From Trueperaceae bacterium (GTDB taxonomy: Bacteria > Deinococcota > Deinococci > Deinococcales > Trueperaceae), in the NCBI GenBank assembly GCA_036381035.1, contig DASVDQ010000150.1, positions 1 through 64,000 of the forward strand: a stretch of 64,000 bases of DNA. Reading direction: 5' to 3'. The notes beneath the pieces were generated by a model. It had not been told where the DNA came from. It saw only the letters and a list, made by a program, of their open reading frames with translations, and searched no databases. A program made the translations under genes and the position numbers. Shown piece after piece: positions 6,394-14,924 of this stretch. The first letter of the stretch is position 1, and each line of letters begins with the position of its first letter.

Positions 6394-9291
6394 TCAGGGC
6401 CTCGGCGCGGCTGACCCCACGAGCTCCTCCAACGTCGCCACGTCGTGCAGCAGCGCGGCGAAGGCCCCGCGCGCCGCCTCCGGCGCGCCCTCGGCGAGGC
6501 CTCTGGCCTCGGCCAGCAGCGCGGCGGCCGCCTCCCGTCCCTCGACCCCCAGCGTGGGCGGCACCGCCGCCAGCAGCGCCCTCACCAGGTGCCAGCGGGC
6601 CGCCAGCGGCTCCCCTCCCTGCGCGGTGCCGGCCTCGACCGGCAGCGGACGCAGGACCCCCAGCGCCTCGCGCGCCAGGCCGTGCGCCAGGGACACCTCC
6701 TCGCGCCGCGCCGCGAGGCCGGCCGCCGCGTACAGGCTCGCGCCCAGCCAGACGGCCTCGCTGTCGGAGCGGTCCGCCAGGGACCGGCGCAGCTCGACTG
6801 ACTCGCAGGCGAGCGCCCAGGCTGCGGAGAGGTCGCCCGCTAGCGCCCGCAGCTCGGCCACGCGCGCGAGCGCGTGGGCCAGCGCCCTGGTGACGCCGGG
6901 CGCTCCCGGCGCCGCGTCGTGGTGGCGTCGGGCGATCGCCAGGCGCTCCTCGAGGCGGTCCAGCGCCGCGGCCTCGTCGCCGCGGGCGTGGGCCACGTGG
7001 GCCGCCACGTCGAGGGCGTCCCTCAGCCCAGCCTCGACGACCGCGTCGCCGCCGCGGCCGAGGCGGGCGCGCAGCTCGCCCAGCGCGACCTCGACGAGGG
7101 CCTCGGCCTCCTCCCACTCCCCCGCCGACGCCCTCAGGCGGGCCAGCTCGACGCGCGCCGCGGCCAGGCGCGGCGGACCTTCTGGCCCGGGGTCGAGGGC
7201 CGCGATGCGCTCGACGATCGCCAGGGCGCCCTCGCGCAGCTCGGACGCGTACCCCACGTGGCCGCGCGACGCGTGCCACGCCGCCACGGTCTCGTGCACC
7301 CTGGCGAAGGCCTCCAGCACGCTCACGTCGTCGGCGGAGACCCGCGCTGCGGACTCCTCGACGACCTGCAGCGCCGCCCTCAGGGCCTCCCCGGCCCTGC
7401 CCTCGTCTCCCGCGTCCTCGTGGAAGGCGGCGACGTCGAGCAGGGCGTGCAGGTAGAGGGAGACCGTCCACTCGGTGACGGCGGCGTCGTAGGCGTCGCC
7501 GGCCAGGCGGAGCAGCCGCGCCAGGAGGGGCCGCCTGGCGACCGTGTCGCCGGCCTGCGCCAACGCGCCCTGCGCGTCGCGCAGCCACGAGAGGTCGCCG
7601 TCCTGGTCGTCACCGAGCGTCTCCAGGACCGCGGCCAGGCGGCGCGCCAGCGCGGCCGCCCCGTGGACGTCTCCGGCGGCGGCGGCGTCCCTCACCAGCC
7701 AGTGCAGGGCGGCCGCCGCGAACCTCGCGTCCTCCGGCCGCCCCTCGAAGGCCGCCGCGGCCGCTGCCATCGTCCCCCTCACGCTCGCCGGGTCGTCCGG
7801 CACGTCCAGCCGCCCCAGCAGGCACTCCCTCAGCAGGTCCGCGAGGGCCTCCCGGGCCTCGTCCTCGTCGAACCATCCTCGCAGCGCGTCGAGCGCGACG
7901 GTCCTGTAGACCCGCTGGGCGAAGGCGGCGCGCGTCTCGGCCAGCCGGGCGGTCATGGCGTGTGGGTCCGCGGACGCGCGCAGCGCCCGCTTCGTGACCG
8001 CCGGCTCGTCGGCGGCCAGCTCCCTCGCGACCTCCGCCACGAGCCAGTCCTCGAACTCCTGCCCCTGTAGCGCGGCCAGGGCCAGCGCGCGCTGCACGGC
8101 CTCCGGCGCCTCCTCGAAGCGGCGCGCGACCAGCTCCTCGAGCCTCGACCCGCGGCTCAGCAGCTCATCCAGCCCCCTCTCGGTGAGCTGCCCGGAGGGG
8201 TCCCTGCCCACGAAGAGCCCGCGTCCGCGCTGCGTGAGCGCGTAGCGCAGCAGCTCGTCGAGGACGCGGGGGTTGCCGCCCGCCCGCTCCAGCAGGGCGC
8301 GCTCCTGGGGCGGCGTGAGCCCGGGAAGCGCCCGCCGCAGCAGCGGCGCGAGGTCCTCCACGGGACCGAGCCCGATCACGTCCACGAGGCCCCGCCCTCG
8401 CCCGGCCAGCGCGGCGAGCGCGGCGCCGGCCGGGGACGCCGGCGTGTCGTCCGGCTCCGCCTCGCCGCCGGCGACCCGCCACTCGCGCTCCCAGTGCGTG
8501 ACGAGCAGCAGGAGGGGCCAGCGGCCCGAGACCATGGCCCGCGTGAGCTCCTCCACGAAGGCCGTGACGCCGGGGTCGGCGTGGGAGAACTGCAGGTCGT
8601 CGAGGAGCACGACGGCCGGCACGCCCGCGCCCGCGCCGAAGAGCGTGCCGAGGTCGCTCGTCACCCGCTCGGCCAGCGAGGCGCGCCCGGCGCCGGCGAC
8701 GGCCCCCAAGTCCAGCGGCGCGGCGTCGCGCCGCCACTCGTCGTGCAGGCCCTTGACCTCCAGGCCGATCTCGCCGACCTTCTTCAGCAGGCCGAGGAAC
8801 GGCACCAGGTCGCCCACCACGTCGGCCGCGACGGCGCCGCCCAGGCGGGCCGCCCTCACCAGCCGACGGCGCCGGCGCTGCGCGCGGTGGAAGGGCTCGA
8901 GGTGGGGCACGAGGTACGGCTCCACGTGCCCCGCCAAGGCGCCGGACACCGCCTGGTTGTGCCCCCCGGGATCGGTGAGCCGCACGCCCCACCACAGGAA
9001 GGGGAGGTCCGCGGCGCCGTCGCAGGCCTCGACGGCCGGGTTCACCCTGAGGTTGTCGCCCTCGGCGCCGAGGGTGGCCGGCCAGTAGCCGGGCCCGCCC
9101 TGCTCGGCCGCGACCAGGCGGGCGTAGAGCTCCTGCGCCAGGCGCGTCTTGCCCAGCCCGGGCTCGGCGAGCAGCACCGCTACCCGCGGGCCCTCGCCGG
9201 CCTTGACGCGCTCCCAGTGGTGGAGCAGCCGGCCGAGCTCGTCCTCGCGGCCGGTGAAGGCGCCCGGGACGGTCGCTCCGTCGTTCGGCAC
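6394..9291 (-). CDS. Large AAA/STAND ATPase with TPR-like C-half
   Basis: 965 aa. An orc1/cdc6-like AAA ATPase opening (FTGREDELGRLLHHW), Walker A AEPGLGKTR at 42-50 and Walker B VVLLDDLQF at about 227-235, as in MalT/AfsR-type signal-transduction NTPases and guanylate/adenylate-cyclase-associated ATPases. The C-terminal 550 residues are all alpha-helical with Ala-rich repeats resembling TPRs (for example ALRALAGDLSAAWALACESVELRRSL region). No DNA-binding, cyclase, kinase or nuclease domain is visible at either end, so the effector is missing or supplied in trans. GTG start at 9291 with TAACCT 6 nt upstream (leaderless). Divergent from the MBL hydrolase. Confidence 0.8.
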   Translation of the reverse strand: MPNDGATVPGAFTGREDELGRLLHHWERVKAGEGPRVAVLLAEPGLGKTRLAQELYARLVAAEQGGPGYWPATLGAEGDNLRVNPAVEACDGAADLPFLWWGVRLTDPGGHNQAVSGALAGHVEPYLVPHLEPFHRAQRRRRRLVRAARLGGAVAADVVGDLVPFLGLLKKVGEIGLEVKGLHDEWRRDAAPLDLGAVAGAGRASLAERVTSDLGTLFGAGAGVPAVVLLDDLQFSHADPGVTAFVEELTRAMVSGRWPLLLLVTHWEREWRVAGGEAEPDDTPASPAGAALAALAGRGRGLVDVIGLGPVEDLAPLLRRALPGLTPPQERALLERAGGNPRVLDELLRYALTQRGRGLFVGRDPSGQLTERGLDELLSRGSRLEELVARRFEEAPEAVQRALALAALQGQEFEDWLVAEVARELAADEPAVTKRALRASADPHAMTARLAETRAAFAQRVYRTVALDALRGWFDEDEAREALADLLRECLLGRLDVPDDPASVRGTMAAAAAAFEGRPEDARFAAAALHWLVRDAAAAGDVHGAAALARRLAAVLETLGDDQDGDLSWLRDAQGALAQAGDTVARRPLLARLLRLAGDAYDAAVTEWTVSLYLHALLDVAAFHEDAGDEGRAGEALRAALQVVEESAARVSADDVSVLEAFARVHETVAAWHASRGHVGYASELREGALAIVERIAALDPGPEGPPRLAAARVELARLRASAGEWEEAEALVEVALGELRARLGRGGDAVVEAGLRDALDVAAHVAHARGDEAAALDRLEERLAIARRHHDAAPGAPGVTRALAHALARVAELRALAGDLSAAWALACESVELRRSLADRSDSEAVWLGASLYAAAGLAARREEVSLAHGLAREALGVLRPLPVEAGTAQGGEPLAARWHLVRALLAAVPPTLGVEGREAAAALLAEARGLAEGAPEAARGAFAALLHDVATLEELVGSAAPRP

Positions 9292-9297
9292 CAGCAG

Positions 9298-9303
9298 AGG
9301 TTA
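9298..9303 (-). promoter_or_regulatory. -10 box, leaderless AAA ATPase promoter
   Basis: TAACCT on the minus strand, 6 nt before the GTG at 9291. Confidence 0.55.
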
Positions 9304-9334
9304 CAGCGTGACGCCCGCTCTCATTCTCGGGCGC

Positions 9335-9340
9335 TAATGT
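9335..9340 (+). promoter_or_regulatory. -10 box, leaderless MBL hydrolase promoter
   Basis: TAATGT, 7 nt before the GTG at 9348; no -35 recognised. Confidence 0.5.
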
Positions 9341-9347
9341 TCGGGAC

Positions 9348-10145
9348 GTGGGAGCAGCGCCGCTCGGAGGGGACCGACCCGTCACGCTACACACGCTCAC
9401 CGACCGCGTCGTCGTCGGCCTCGGACCGGTGCAGGGCGACCGCGCCCTGTCGAACAGCACCGTCGTGGCCGGGGCGTCCGCGACCATGGTCGTCGACACG
9501 ATGATCTCGGAGGAGCTCGTCGCCCCGGTGAGGTCCGCCGCGCTCGACCTGGGCGGGAGGCCCGTCGCCATCGTGCTGAACACCCACGGCGACAGGGACC
9601 ACGTCGGCGGCAACGGCGCGTTCCCGGATGCCCGCGTCGTCGCCCACCGCAGCCTCGCCGAGGGCGGCGTCGCGCGCGTGGACGAGCCGTTCGACGCGGC
9701 CTGGGAGACCGACCTCGGGGAACTGCCGGTGGAGGTCACCTACGTGGGCCCGGCGCACTCGCAGGGCGACAGCATCGTCTGGCTGCCCACCGAGGGCGTG
9801 GCCGTCACCGGCGACGTCGTCTTCAACGGCCTCTTCCCCCTCGTGCGCGAGGACGTCGAGCGCTGGCTCTCGGCCCTCGACCGCCTGCAGCGGCTCGAGC
9901 CGAGGCACGTCGTGCCGGGGCACGGGCCCCTGGGCGACGCCCGCACGGTCGCCTGGCAGCGGTCCCTCATCGAGGACGTCTACGAGACGGTCAAGGGCCG
10001 GTACACGGCCGGCGTGCCCGTGGAGAAGGCGGCGGAGGAGGGGCCGCCCGAACGCCTGGCCGCGCTGCCACAGGCGCGGGCGCGCTGGCCCGGCGCGGTC
10101 AAGGGCATCTACCAAGTGCTCGACGGCTTCAGCGGCGCCGGCTGA
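9348..10145 (+). CDS. MBL-fold metallo-hydrolase
   Basis: 265-aa metallo-beta-lactamase-fold enzyme. The metal motif is NTHGDRDHVGGNG (His-x-Asp-x-Asp-His at about 85-90), followed by His in VGPAHSQGDS, Asp in VAVTGDVVFNG and His in HVVPGHGPLGD, all expected dinuclear-site ligands. Resembles generic MBL hydrolases annotated as beta-lactamase-like; thioesterase, lactonase or phosphodiesterase activity cannot be told apart here. The GTG at 9348 follows TAATGT by 7 nt. Transcribed away from the AAA ATPase gene. Confidence 0.85.
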   Translation: MGAAPLGGDRPVTLHTLTDRVVVGLGPVQGDRALSNSTVVAGASATMVVDTMISEELVAPVRSAALDLGGRPVAIVLNTHGDRDHVGGNGAFPDARVVAHRSLAEGGVARVDEPFDAAWETDLGELPVEVTYVGPAHSQGDSIVWLPTEGVAVTGDVVFNGLFPLVREDVERWLSALDRLQRLEPRHVVPGHGPLGDARTVAWQRSLIEDVYETVKGRYTAGVPVEKAAEEGPPERLAALPQARARWPGAVKGIYQVLDGFSGAG

Positions 10146-10203
10146 GGACGGCGGACCGCAGCCCCCGAGCGCCGCCGCCGGCGGACCGCCCCGCGCTCAC
10201 GAA

Positions 10204-10223
10204 CGCCCGCTCGGCGGCGGGCG
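10204..10223 (+). terminator. GC hairpin downstream of MBL gene
   Basis: CGCCCGC (10204-10210) pairs with GCGGGCG (10217-10223) across a 6-nt loop, 58 nt after the stop. No U-tract follows, so termination is doubtful. Confidence 0.25.
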
Positions 10224-10238
10224 AGGCCGGCCACCACA

Positions 10239-10282
10239 CCGACTTTCGGCTGATGCCGGCGCCCATGAGGCGCCCCTATGAT
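10239..10282 (+). promoter_or_regulatory. Promoter and shared palindrome of coiled-coil operon
   Basis: CCGACTTTCGGC at 10239-10250 is the exact reverse complement of the element at 3556-3567 before the response regulator. It ends 26 nt before a TATGAT -10 candidate at 10277-10282, nearly the same spacing as at the regulator promoter (24 nt). The -35 region (10254-10259) is poor, which fits activator dependence (inference). Confidence 0.5.
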
Positions 10283-10319
10283 GGACGCCCACGCTGGGGG
10301 CGAGGAGGAGGGTACCGAC

Positions 10320-11573
10320 ATGACGGACCGTACGGACGCTGCCAGGACCGAGACCGCGACGAGCCCGGCCCAGGCCACGGGCGGCCTCTCCCCCATGCGC
10401 TACCTCGACAAGGCCATGAACGCCCTGCGCGACCTCGGGCTCGTCCGCGACGGGGCGACGACCGAGGAGGCGCCCATCGTCGCGCTGCTGCAGCGGATCA
10501 GCGACCTCGACGAGGAGCGCATCGTGGCGATCACGCGCACGCTCTCGCAGGCCTCGCTGTTCAACGACGTCGTGCGCGAGCAGGTGGCGGCCATGGAGGT
10601 GGGCACCCGCTACGAGCAGATCGCCCAGTCCTTCGACTCGATCCGCGACGACGCCAAGGCGCTCGTCGACCAGATCGAGGACGGCAAGGTCTCCACGTTC
10701 GAGCGCCTGGCGAACATGTGGATGAAGTTCACCCGCGGCGACATCGCCACGCGCTTCGACAAGATCAAGAGGACGTACCTCGACGTCACCGCCGACACGC
10801 ACGACCAGATCAGGCGCGAGCGCACGATCCTCGAGGCCTACCAGGACTTCCGCGGGGCGCTGAAGCAGTCCGAGGTGCTGGCCTTCGAGGTGTTGAAGAA
10901 GGCCGAGGCCGAGCTGGAGGCCGCCAGGCAGCTCGTGGAGCAGCGCAACCAGGAGGTCGAGTCGTACGCCGGCGAGGACCTGGCCGAGCGCGCGAGGCTC
11001 GAGCTGGCCCGCGACGAGGCCGTGCGGGCGCTGCAGGACTCCGACGCCCGCTACCAGATCGCCAAGGACCTCTCCGACAACCTGACGGTCAGCTACAACA
11101 CCTCCGAGGTCGTCATGGCGCGCCTCATGCAGACGACCACGGCCAAGGAGCGCGTGCGCGCGCAGGCGGTCAGCTTCTTCAGCACGAACGAGACCGTCCT
11201 CACGGCCCTCTCGGCCTCGTTCACGGGGATGTTCGGCCTGCACGAGGCCACCCGCACACTGGACACGATGAAGGAGGGCGTGAGCCGCTCGCTCGAGACC
11301 CTTTCCGAGATCGGCGGCAAGATCCAGGAGGAGGCGCTCAAGGCCGGCTACGGTCCCACGATCCGCGCCGACGCCGTGAAGAAGCTCGTCGACTCGGTGG
11401 TCGAGTACCAGGAGCGCAGCAAGGACATCATCGCCGAGATGCGCGAGCTCTCGACGAAGAACGCCGCCGAGATCCGCGACGCCGTCGAGGACGGCAAGCG
11501 CAGGCTGGCGAAGCTGGCCAGGTCGGGCGACCGCCTGGCCGAGCAGGCGGCGCCACCCGAGCAGGCGGGCTGA
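10320..11573 (+). CDS. Conserved coiled-coil protein, operon gene 1
   Basis: 417-aa soluble, strongly helical protein, no signal peptide or TM segment. From about residue 30 on it is nearly continuous predicted coiled coil (for example EVLKKAEAELEAARQLVEQ), with a short hydrophobic patch in the FFSTNETVLTALSASFTGMF region. I recall similar proteins being auto-named cell surface protein in other bacteria without functional data; a distant resemblance to TelA is possible but unproven. ATG at 10320 is preceded by AGGAGGG at 10306-10312; an upstream ATG at 10278 lies inside the -10 box and is not used. First gene of a three-gene operon (8-nt gap to gene 2). Confidence 0.85.
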   Translation: MTDRTDAARTETATSPAQATGGLSPMRYLDKAMNALRDLGLVRDGATTEEAPIVALLQRISDLDEERIVAITRTLSQASLFNDVVREQVAAMEVGTRYEQIAQSFDSIRDDAKALVDQIEDGKVSTFERLANMWMKFTRGDIATRFDKIKRTYLDVTADTHDQIRRERTILEAYQDFRGALKQSEVLAFEVLKKAEAELEAARQLVEQRNQEVESYAGEDLAERARLELARDEAVRALQDSDARYQIAKDLSDNLTVSYNTSEVVMARLMQTTTAKERVRAQAVSFFSTNETVLTALSASFTGMFGLHEATRTLDTMKEGVSRSLETLSEIGGKIQEEALKAGYGPTIRADAVKKLVDSVVEYQERSKDIIAEMRELSTKNAAEIRDAVEDGKRRLAKLARSGDRLAEQAAPPEQAG

Positions 11574-11581
11574 AGGGGTAG

Positions 11582-12643
11582 ATGACAGACCGTCGCGACG
11601 ACGCCGACGCGGCCGGCGCGGGCGCGGCCGCCCAGGACACGGCCGGCGCCCCCGCGGCGCGCGGGGGAGCCGAGACCGCCGCGGAGCCGGCAGCCGCGGC
11701 GAGCGCGTCCGCCGCGGCGCCCGAGGGGTCAGAGACCGCCGCGGACACGACCGCTGCCGCCAAGGAGCCCGTGCAGCTCGACGAGGTCATGCTGGCCATG
11801 GACGTCGTCGACACGCTGCGCCACCGCGAGCACCTCATCGCCAGGGAGCTGGCCGAGGGCGCCCGCGAGGAGGACATGGTCGCCCGCCTGCGCCAGGTCT
11901 ACGCGGCGCAGGGCATCGAGGTGCCCGACCACATCCTCCGCGAGGGCGTGGCGGCGCTCAGGGAGAACCGCTTCGTCTACACGCCCAAGGGCTCGCCCGG
12001 CGCGCGTCGCTGGGCGCTGCTGTGGGTCAGGCGCGGGCGCGTGGCCGCCGTGGCGCTCGGGCTCGTCGTGCTCGTCGCCGCCGCGGTCTACGCCTACGAC
12101 GCCGCCGTCCGCGCGCCGCGGCGCGCCCTCGTGAGCGGCCTGACCGAGACGAGGGCGGCGATCGTCGCGCTCTCCGAGGTGCCCGCCGCCACGAGCGAGG
12201 CGAACGAGCTCTACCGGCAGGCCGAGATCGCCCTGAGCCGCGGCGACCAGGACCAGGCGAGGGAGGTGCTCGCGGCCATGGAGGACCTGCGCGCGCGGCT
12301 CGAGCAGGCCTACACGCTGCGCATCGTCAACGACCCGGTCACGGCGCTCGAGCGCATCCCCGACGTCAACGAGGAGGCCAGCAACTACTACGTCATCGTC
12401 GAGGCCGTGGGGCCCAACGGGCAGCGCGTGCGCGTGCCCATCGCGTCGGAGGAGACCGGCGAGGTGCGCGAGGTGAGCACCTGGGGCGTACGGGTCGACG
12501 AGGCGACGTTCGAGCGCGTCGCCCGGGACAAGCTCGACGACGGCATCGTGCAGGACTCGACGTTCGGGGTGAAGCGCCCCGGACGCCTCGAGCCGGACTA
12601 CGAGTTCCCCACCCTCGGTGGGGCGATCACGGAGTGGGACTGA
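11582..12643 (+). CDS. Membrane-anchored protein, DUF6384-like, operon gene 2
   Basis: 353 aa. Ala/Asp-rich low-complexity N-terminus (1-60), then a conserved block VQLDEVMLAMDVVDTLRHREHL (near 61-82) with a two-helix region, a single TM segment at about 155-175 (VAAVALGLVVLVAAAVYAY), a helical segment, and a beta-rich C-terminal domain (YYVIVEAVGPNGQRVRVPI to the end). The LDEVMLAMDVVDTLRH block is what I associate with DUF6384; this is from memory. Domain order suggests an inside-out anchor with the C-terminal domain across the membrane. Sits between two coiled-coil proteins, so it may tether them. Confidence 0.8.
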   Translation: MTDRRDDADAAGAGAAAQDTAGAPAARGGAETAAEPAAAASASAAAPEGSETAADTTAAAKEPVQLDEVMLAMDVVDTLRHREHLIARELAEGAREEDMVARLRQVYAAQGIEVPDHILREGVAALRENRFVYTPKGSPGARRWALLWVRRGRVAAVALGLVVLVAAAVYAYDAAVRAPRRALVSGLTETRAAIVALSEVPAATSEANELYRQAEIALSRGDQDQAREVLAAMEDLRARLEQAYTLRIVNDPVTALERIPDVNEEASNYYVIVEAVGPNGQRVRVPIASEETGEVREVSTWGVRVDEATFERVARDKLDDGIVQDSTFGVKRPGRLEPDYEFPTLGGAITEWD

Positions 12644-12644
12644 C

Positions 12645-14231
12645 ATGGCCAGCATGAGCGGCGCCCAGGCGCTTTCCGCCATCACCGACGCGATCAGGCA
12701 GGAGCAGGAGCGCACGCGCCGGCTCGACGCCGACCTGGCCAGGGCGAACGCTCAGCTCGTCGAGCTCGACGTCGAGCGCAAGCGCCTCCTCGGCCAGCTC
12801 GCCGAGGTACGCGTGAAGTACCTGCTCTCGCCCGAGGCGGCCAGCGAGCTGCAGCGGTCCGACGAGCAGGTCCTGAAGCTGCTCGAGGCGCGCGAGGCCT
12901 CGACCGCCGAGGTGCAGGGGCGCCTCGACGACCTCCAGGCCAGGCGGGCCGACCTCGAGGCCAGGCGCGAGGAGCTCAGGCAGCAGCTCGAGAAGGTCGC
13001 CGAGGCGATCGACGACGCCGAGGCCGAGGCCCAGGCGCGCCTGGCGCAGGACCCCGCCTACGTCGCGCAGAAGGAGGCCGCGCAGGCGGCCGAGCGCGTC
13101 GCCGTCCACGCCGACGAGAAGGCGACCCTCTCCGAGCAGGAGCAGGCCGGCAAGGGCAAGGCCTACCGCGCAGACCCGCTGTTCATGTACCTCTGGAACC
13201 GCGGCTACCTCACGCCGCGCTACCGCGCCGGCGGCGTGGTGCGCTGGCTCGACGGCAAGGTGGCGCGGCTCATCGGCTACGCCGAGGCGCAGGCGAACTA
13301 CGCCAGGCTCGTCGAGCTGCCGGTGCGCCTGCGCGAGCACGCCGAGCGCATGGGCGCGCTGGCCGACGAGGAGTTCGCCAAGCTCAAGGCGCTCGACGAG
13401 CAGGCGCTCGCGGCCGCCGGCGTGCCCCGGCTCGAGGCCGAGCGCGCCGAGGTGGAGGGGGCCATCGCCGAGGTCGACGCCGCGATCGCCGAGGTCGCCG
13501 AGGCCATCACGAGCGCCCTGGCCGAGCTGGAGCGCTACGCCAAGGGCGAGGACGAGCAGTTCAAGAAGGCGGTCCAGTACCTCTCCTCCGAGCTCGGGCG
13601 CGACGACCTCAAGGCCCTGCGACGCGAGGCGCTGGCCACGCCGTTCCCCGAGGACGACGTGATCGTGGCGCGCCTGCTCGACGTCGAGGCGGCCAAGGAG
13701 CGCCACGCCAAGACCCTCGCCGAGCTCAAGGAGGTCGCCGAGGCCAACCGCAAGCGCCTCTCGGAGCTCGAGCAGGTGCGCCGCGAGTTCACCCGCCGGC
13801 AGTACGACGTGCCCGGCTCGACGTTCTCGAACGGCAGCGTCATCGGCACGGTCCTCACGCAGCTCCTCATGGGCGCGCTGACGAGCCAGGCGTTCTGGCG
13901 CATCCTCCAGCAGCAGCACACCTACAGCCAGCGCCGGGCCGACCCCACCTTCGGCTCCGGAGGCTTCGGGCGCGGGTCGGTGTGGGGGCCCCTGCGCCGC
14001 ACCGGGCACGACGTCGGCAGGGAGGTCCTCGAGGACGTCCTCGGCGGCCTCGGCGACATCCTCGGCGGGGGCGGCAGGGGCTGGGGTCACGGCGGCTCGT
14101 GGCGCGGGCCCTTCGGCGGCACCGGCAGGGCCCGCTCGTCGGGCGGGGGCGGCCGCGCCGTCGGCGGGGGCGGCTTCAGGACCGGCGGGCGCGTCGGCGG
14201 CGGGGGCTTCAGGACGGGCAGGAAGGTCTAG
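12645..14231 (+). CDS. Coiled-coil protein with Gly-rich tail, operon gene 3
   Basis: 528 aa, no signal peptide. Long coiled coil from about 15 to 165 (VELDVERKRLLGQLAEV and onward), a central block containing LFMYLWNRGYLTPRYRAGGV and WLDGKVARLIGYAEAQANY (about 180-230), a second coiled coil to about 390, then a hydrophobic stretch and a Gly/Arg-rich tail with GGGGFRTGG-type repeats over the last 70 residues. ATG at 12645 follows the preceding stop by one base, so it is translationally coupled. The tail is encoded by GC-rich direct repeats, and the last codons lie in a 26-bp duplication shared with the hisG 3' end. Function unknown. Confidence 0.83.
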   Translation: MASMSGAQALSAITDAIRQEQERTRRLDADLARANAQLVELDVERKRLLGQLAEVRVKYLLSPEAASELQRSDEQVLKLLEAREASTAEVQGRLDDLQARRADLEARREELRQQLEKVAEAIDDAEAEAQARLAQDPAYVAQKEAAQAAERVAVHADEKATLSEQEQAGKGKAYRADPLFMYLWNRGYLTPRYRAGGVVRWLDGKVARLIGYAEAQANYARLVELPVRLREHAERMGALADEEFAKLKALDEQALAAAGVPRLEAERAEVEGAIAEVDAAIAEVAEAITSALAELERYAKGEDEQFKKAVQYLSSELGRDDLKALRREALATPFPEDDVIVARLLDVEAAKERHAKTLAELKEVAEANRKRLSELEQVRREFTRRQYDVPGSTFSNGSVIGTVLTQLLMGALTSQAFWRILQQQHTYSQRRADPTFGSGGFGRGSVWGPLRRTGHDVGREVLEDVLGGLGDILGGGGRGWGHGGSWRGPFGGTGRARSSGGGGRAVGGGGFRTGGRVGGGGFRTGRKV

Positions 14232-14292
14232 GCCAGATCACCGGGCCGGCCGCCCGGACCGACGCCTCAGGACGGGCAGGAAGGTCTAGGCC
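14209..14292. repeat. 26-bp direct repeat at convergent gene ends
   Basis: Identical 26-bp sequences at 14209-14234 and 14267-14292 (58-bp period). Copy 1 holds the last codons and TAG of the coiled-coil gene; copy 2 holds the hisG stop codon on the opposite strand. Confidence 0.85.
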
Positions 14293-14924
14293 CGCTCGGC
14301 GCCCTCGCGCAGGGACGCGATCAGGGGCCGCAGCCGCGCGCTCTTCAGCTTCAGGGCGGCGCGGTTCACGACGAAGCGCGCCGAGGAGAGCGCGATGACG
14401 TCGACCTCCTCGAGGTCGTTGGCCGCCAGCGTGGCGCCGGTCTCGACGACGTCCACGACCGCGTCGGCGAGGCCGGAGAGGCAGGCGAGCTCGACGTTGC
14501 CGGAGAGGGCCACGACCTCGGCGGGGCTGCCCAACCGCCTCAGGTACTCGGCCGTCATGCGCGGGTACTTGCTGGCGACGCGCCGCACGGGACCCGTCGC
14601 GCCGCGCGGGCGGATCAGCGAGATGCGGCAGCGGCCGAAGCCGAGGTCCACAGGGGCGTAGAGGCGGCTGCCCGACTCGAGGAGGACGTCGTAGCCCACG
14701 ACGCCGGCGTCGGCGACCCCCAGGTCGACGTAGGTGGGCACGTCGGCGTTGCGCATGACGAGCGCGCTCACGCCGTCGCCCTCGTAGCGCAGCGCCCGCG
14801 CGTCGGCGGGCACCTCGACGGACAGGCCGACCCGCCTCAGCGCCGCCAGTGCCTGGCCGAGGACCCGGCCCTTGGGCAGGGCGACGACGAGCCAGGGACG
14901 CTCCCTCGCGCCGGCGTCCGTCAC
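14286..14924 (-). CDS. hisG: ATP phosphoribosyltransferase, short form
   Basis: Catalyses the first step of histidine synthesis (ATP + PRPP). 212 aa, the short HisG type that lacks the regulatory ACT-like domain and needs HisZ, which is encoded immediately upstream. Visible family blocks: [17 protein letters not shown] at the start, [32 protein letters not shown] and the PRPP/phosphate loop region [22 protein letters not shown] start at 14924 overlaps the hisZ stop (GTGA). The stop lies in a duplicated 26-bp sequence shared with the convergent neighbour. Confidence 0.94.
   Translation of the reverse strand: MTDAGARERPWLVVALPKGRVLGQALAALRRVGLSVEVPADARALRYEGDGVSALVMRNADVPTYVDLGVADAGVVGYDVLLESGSRLYAPVDLGFGRCRISLIRPRGATGPVRRVASKYPRMTAEYLRRLGSPAEVVALSGNVELACLSGLADAVVDVVETGATLAANDLEEVDVIALSSARFVVNRAALKLKSARLRPLIASLREGAERA

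Noticed and set aside
10320-11573. Calling the first coiled-coil protein a TelA tellurite-resistance protein
   Set aside because: General helical resemblance only; no diagnostic motif and no ter genes nearby.
14209-14292. 26-bp direct repeats as attachment sites of a mobile element
   Set aside because: Only 32 bp lie between the copies and nothing mobile is encoded.
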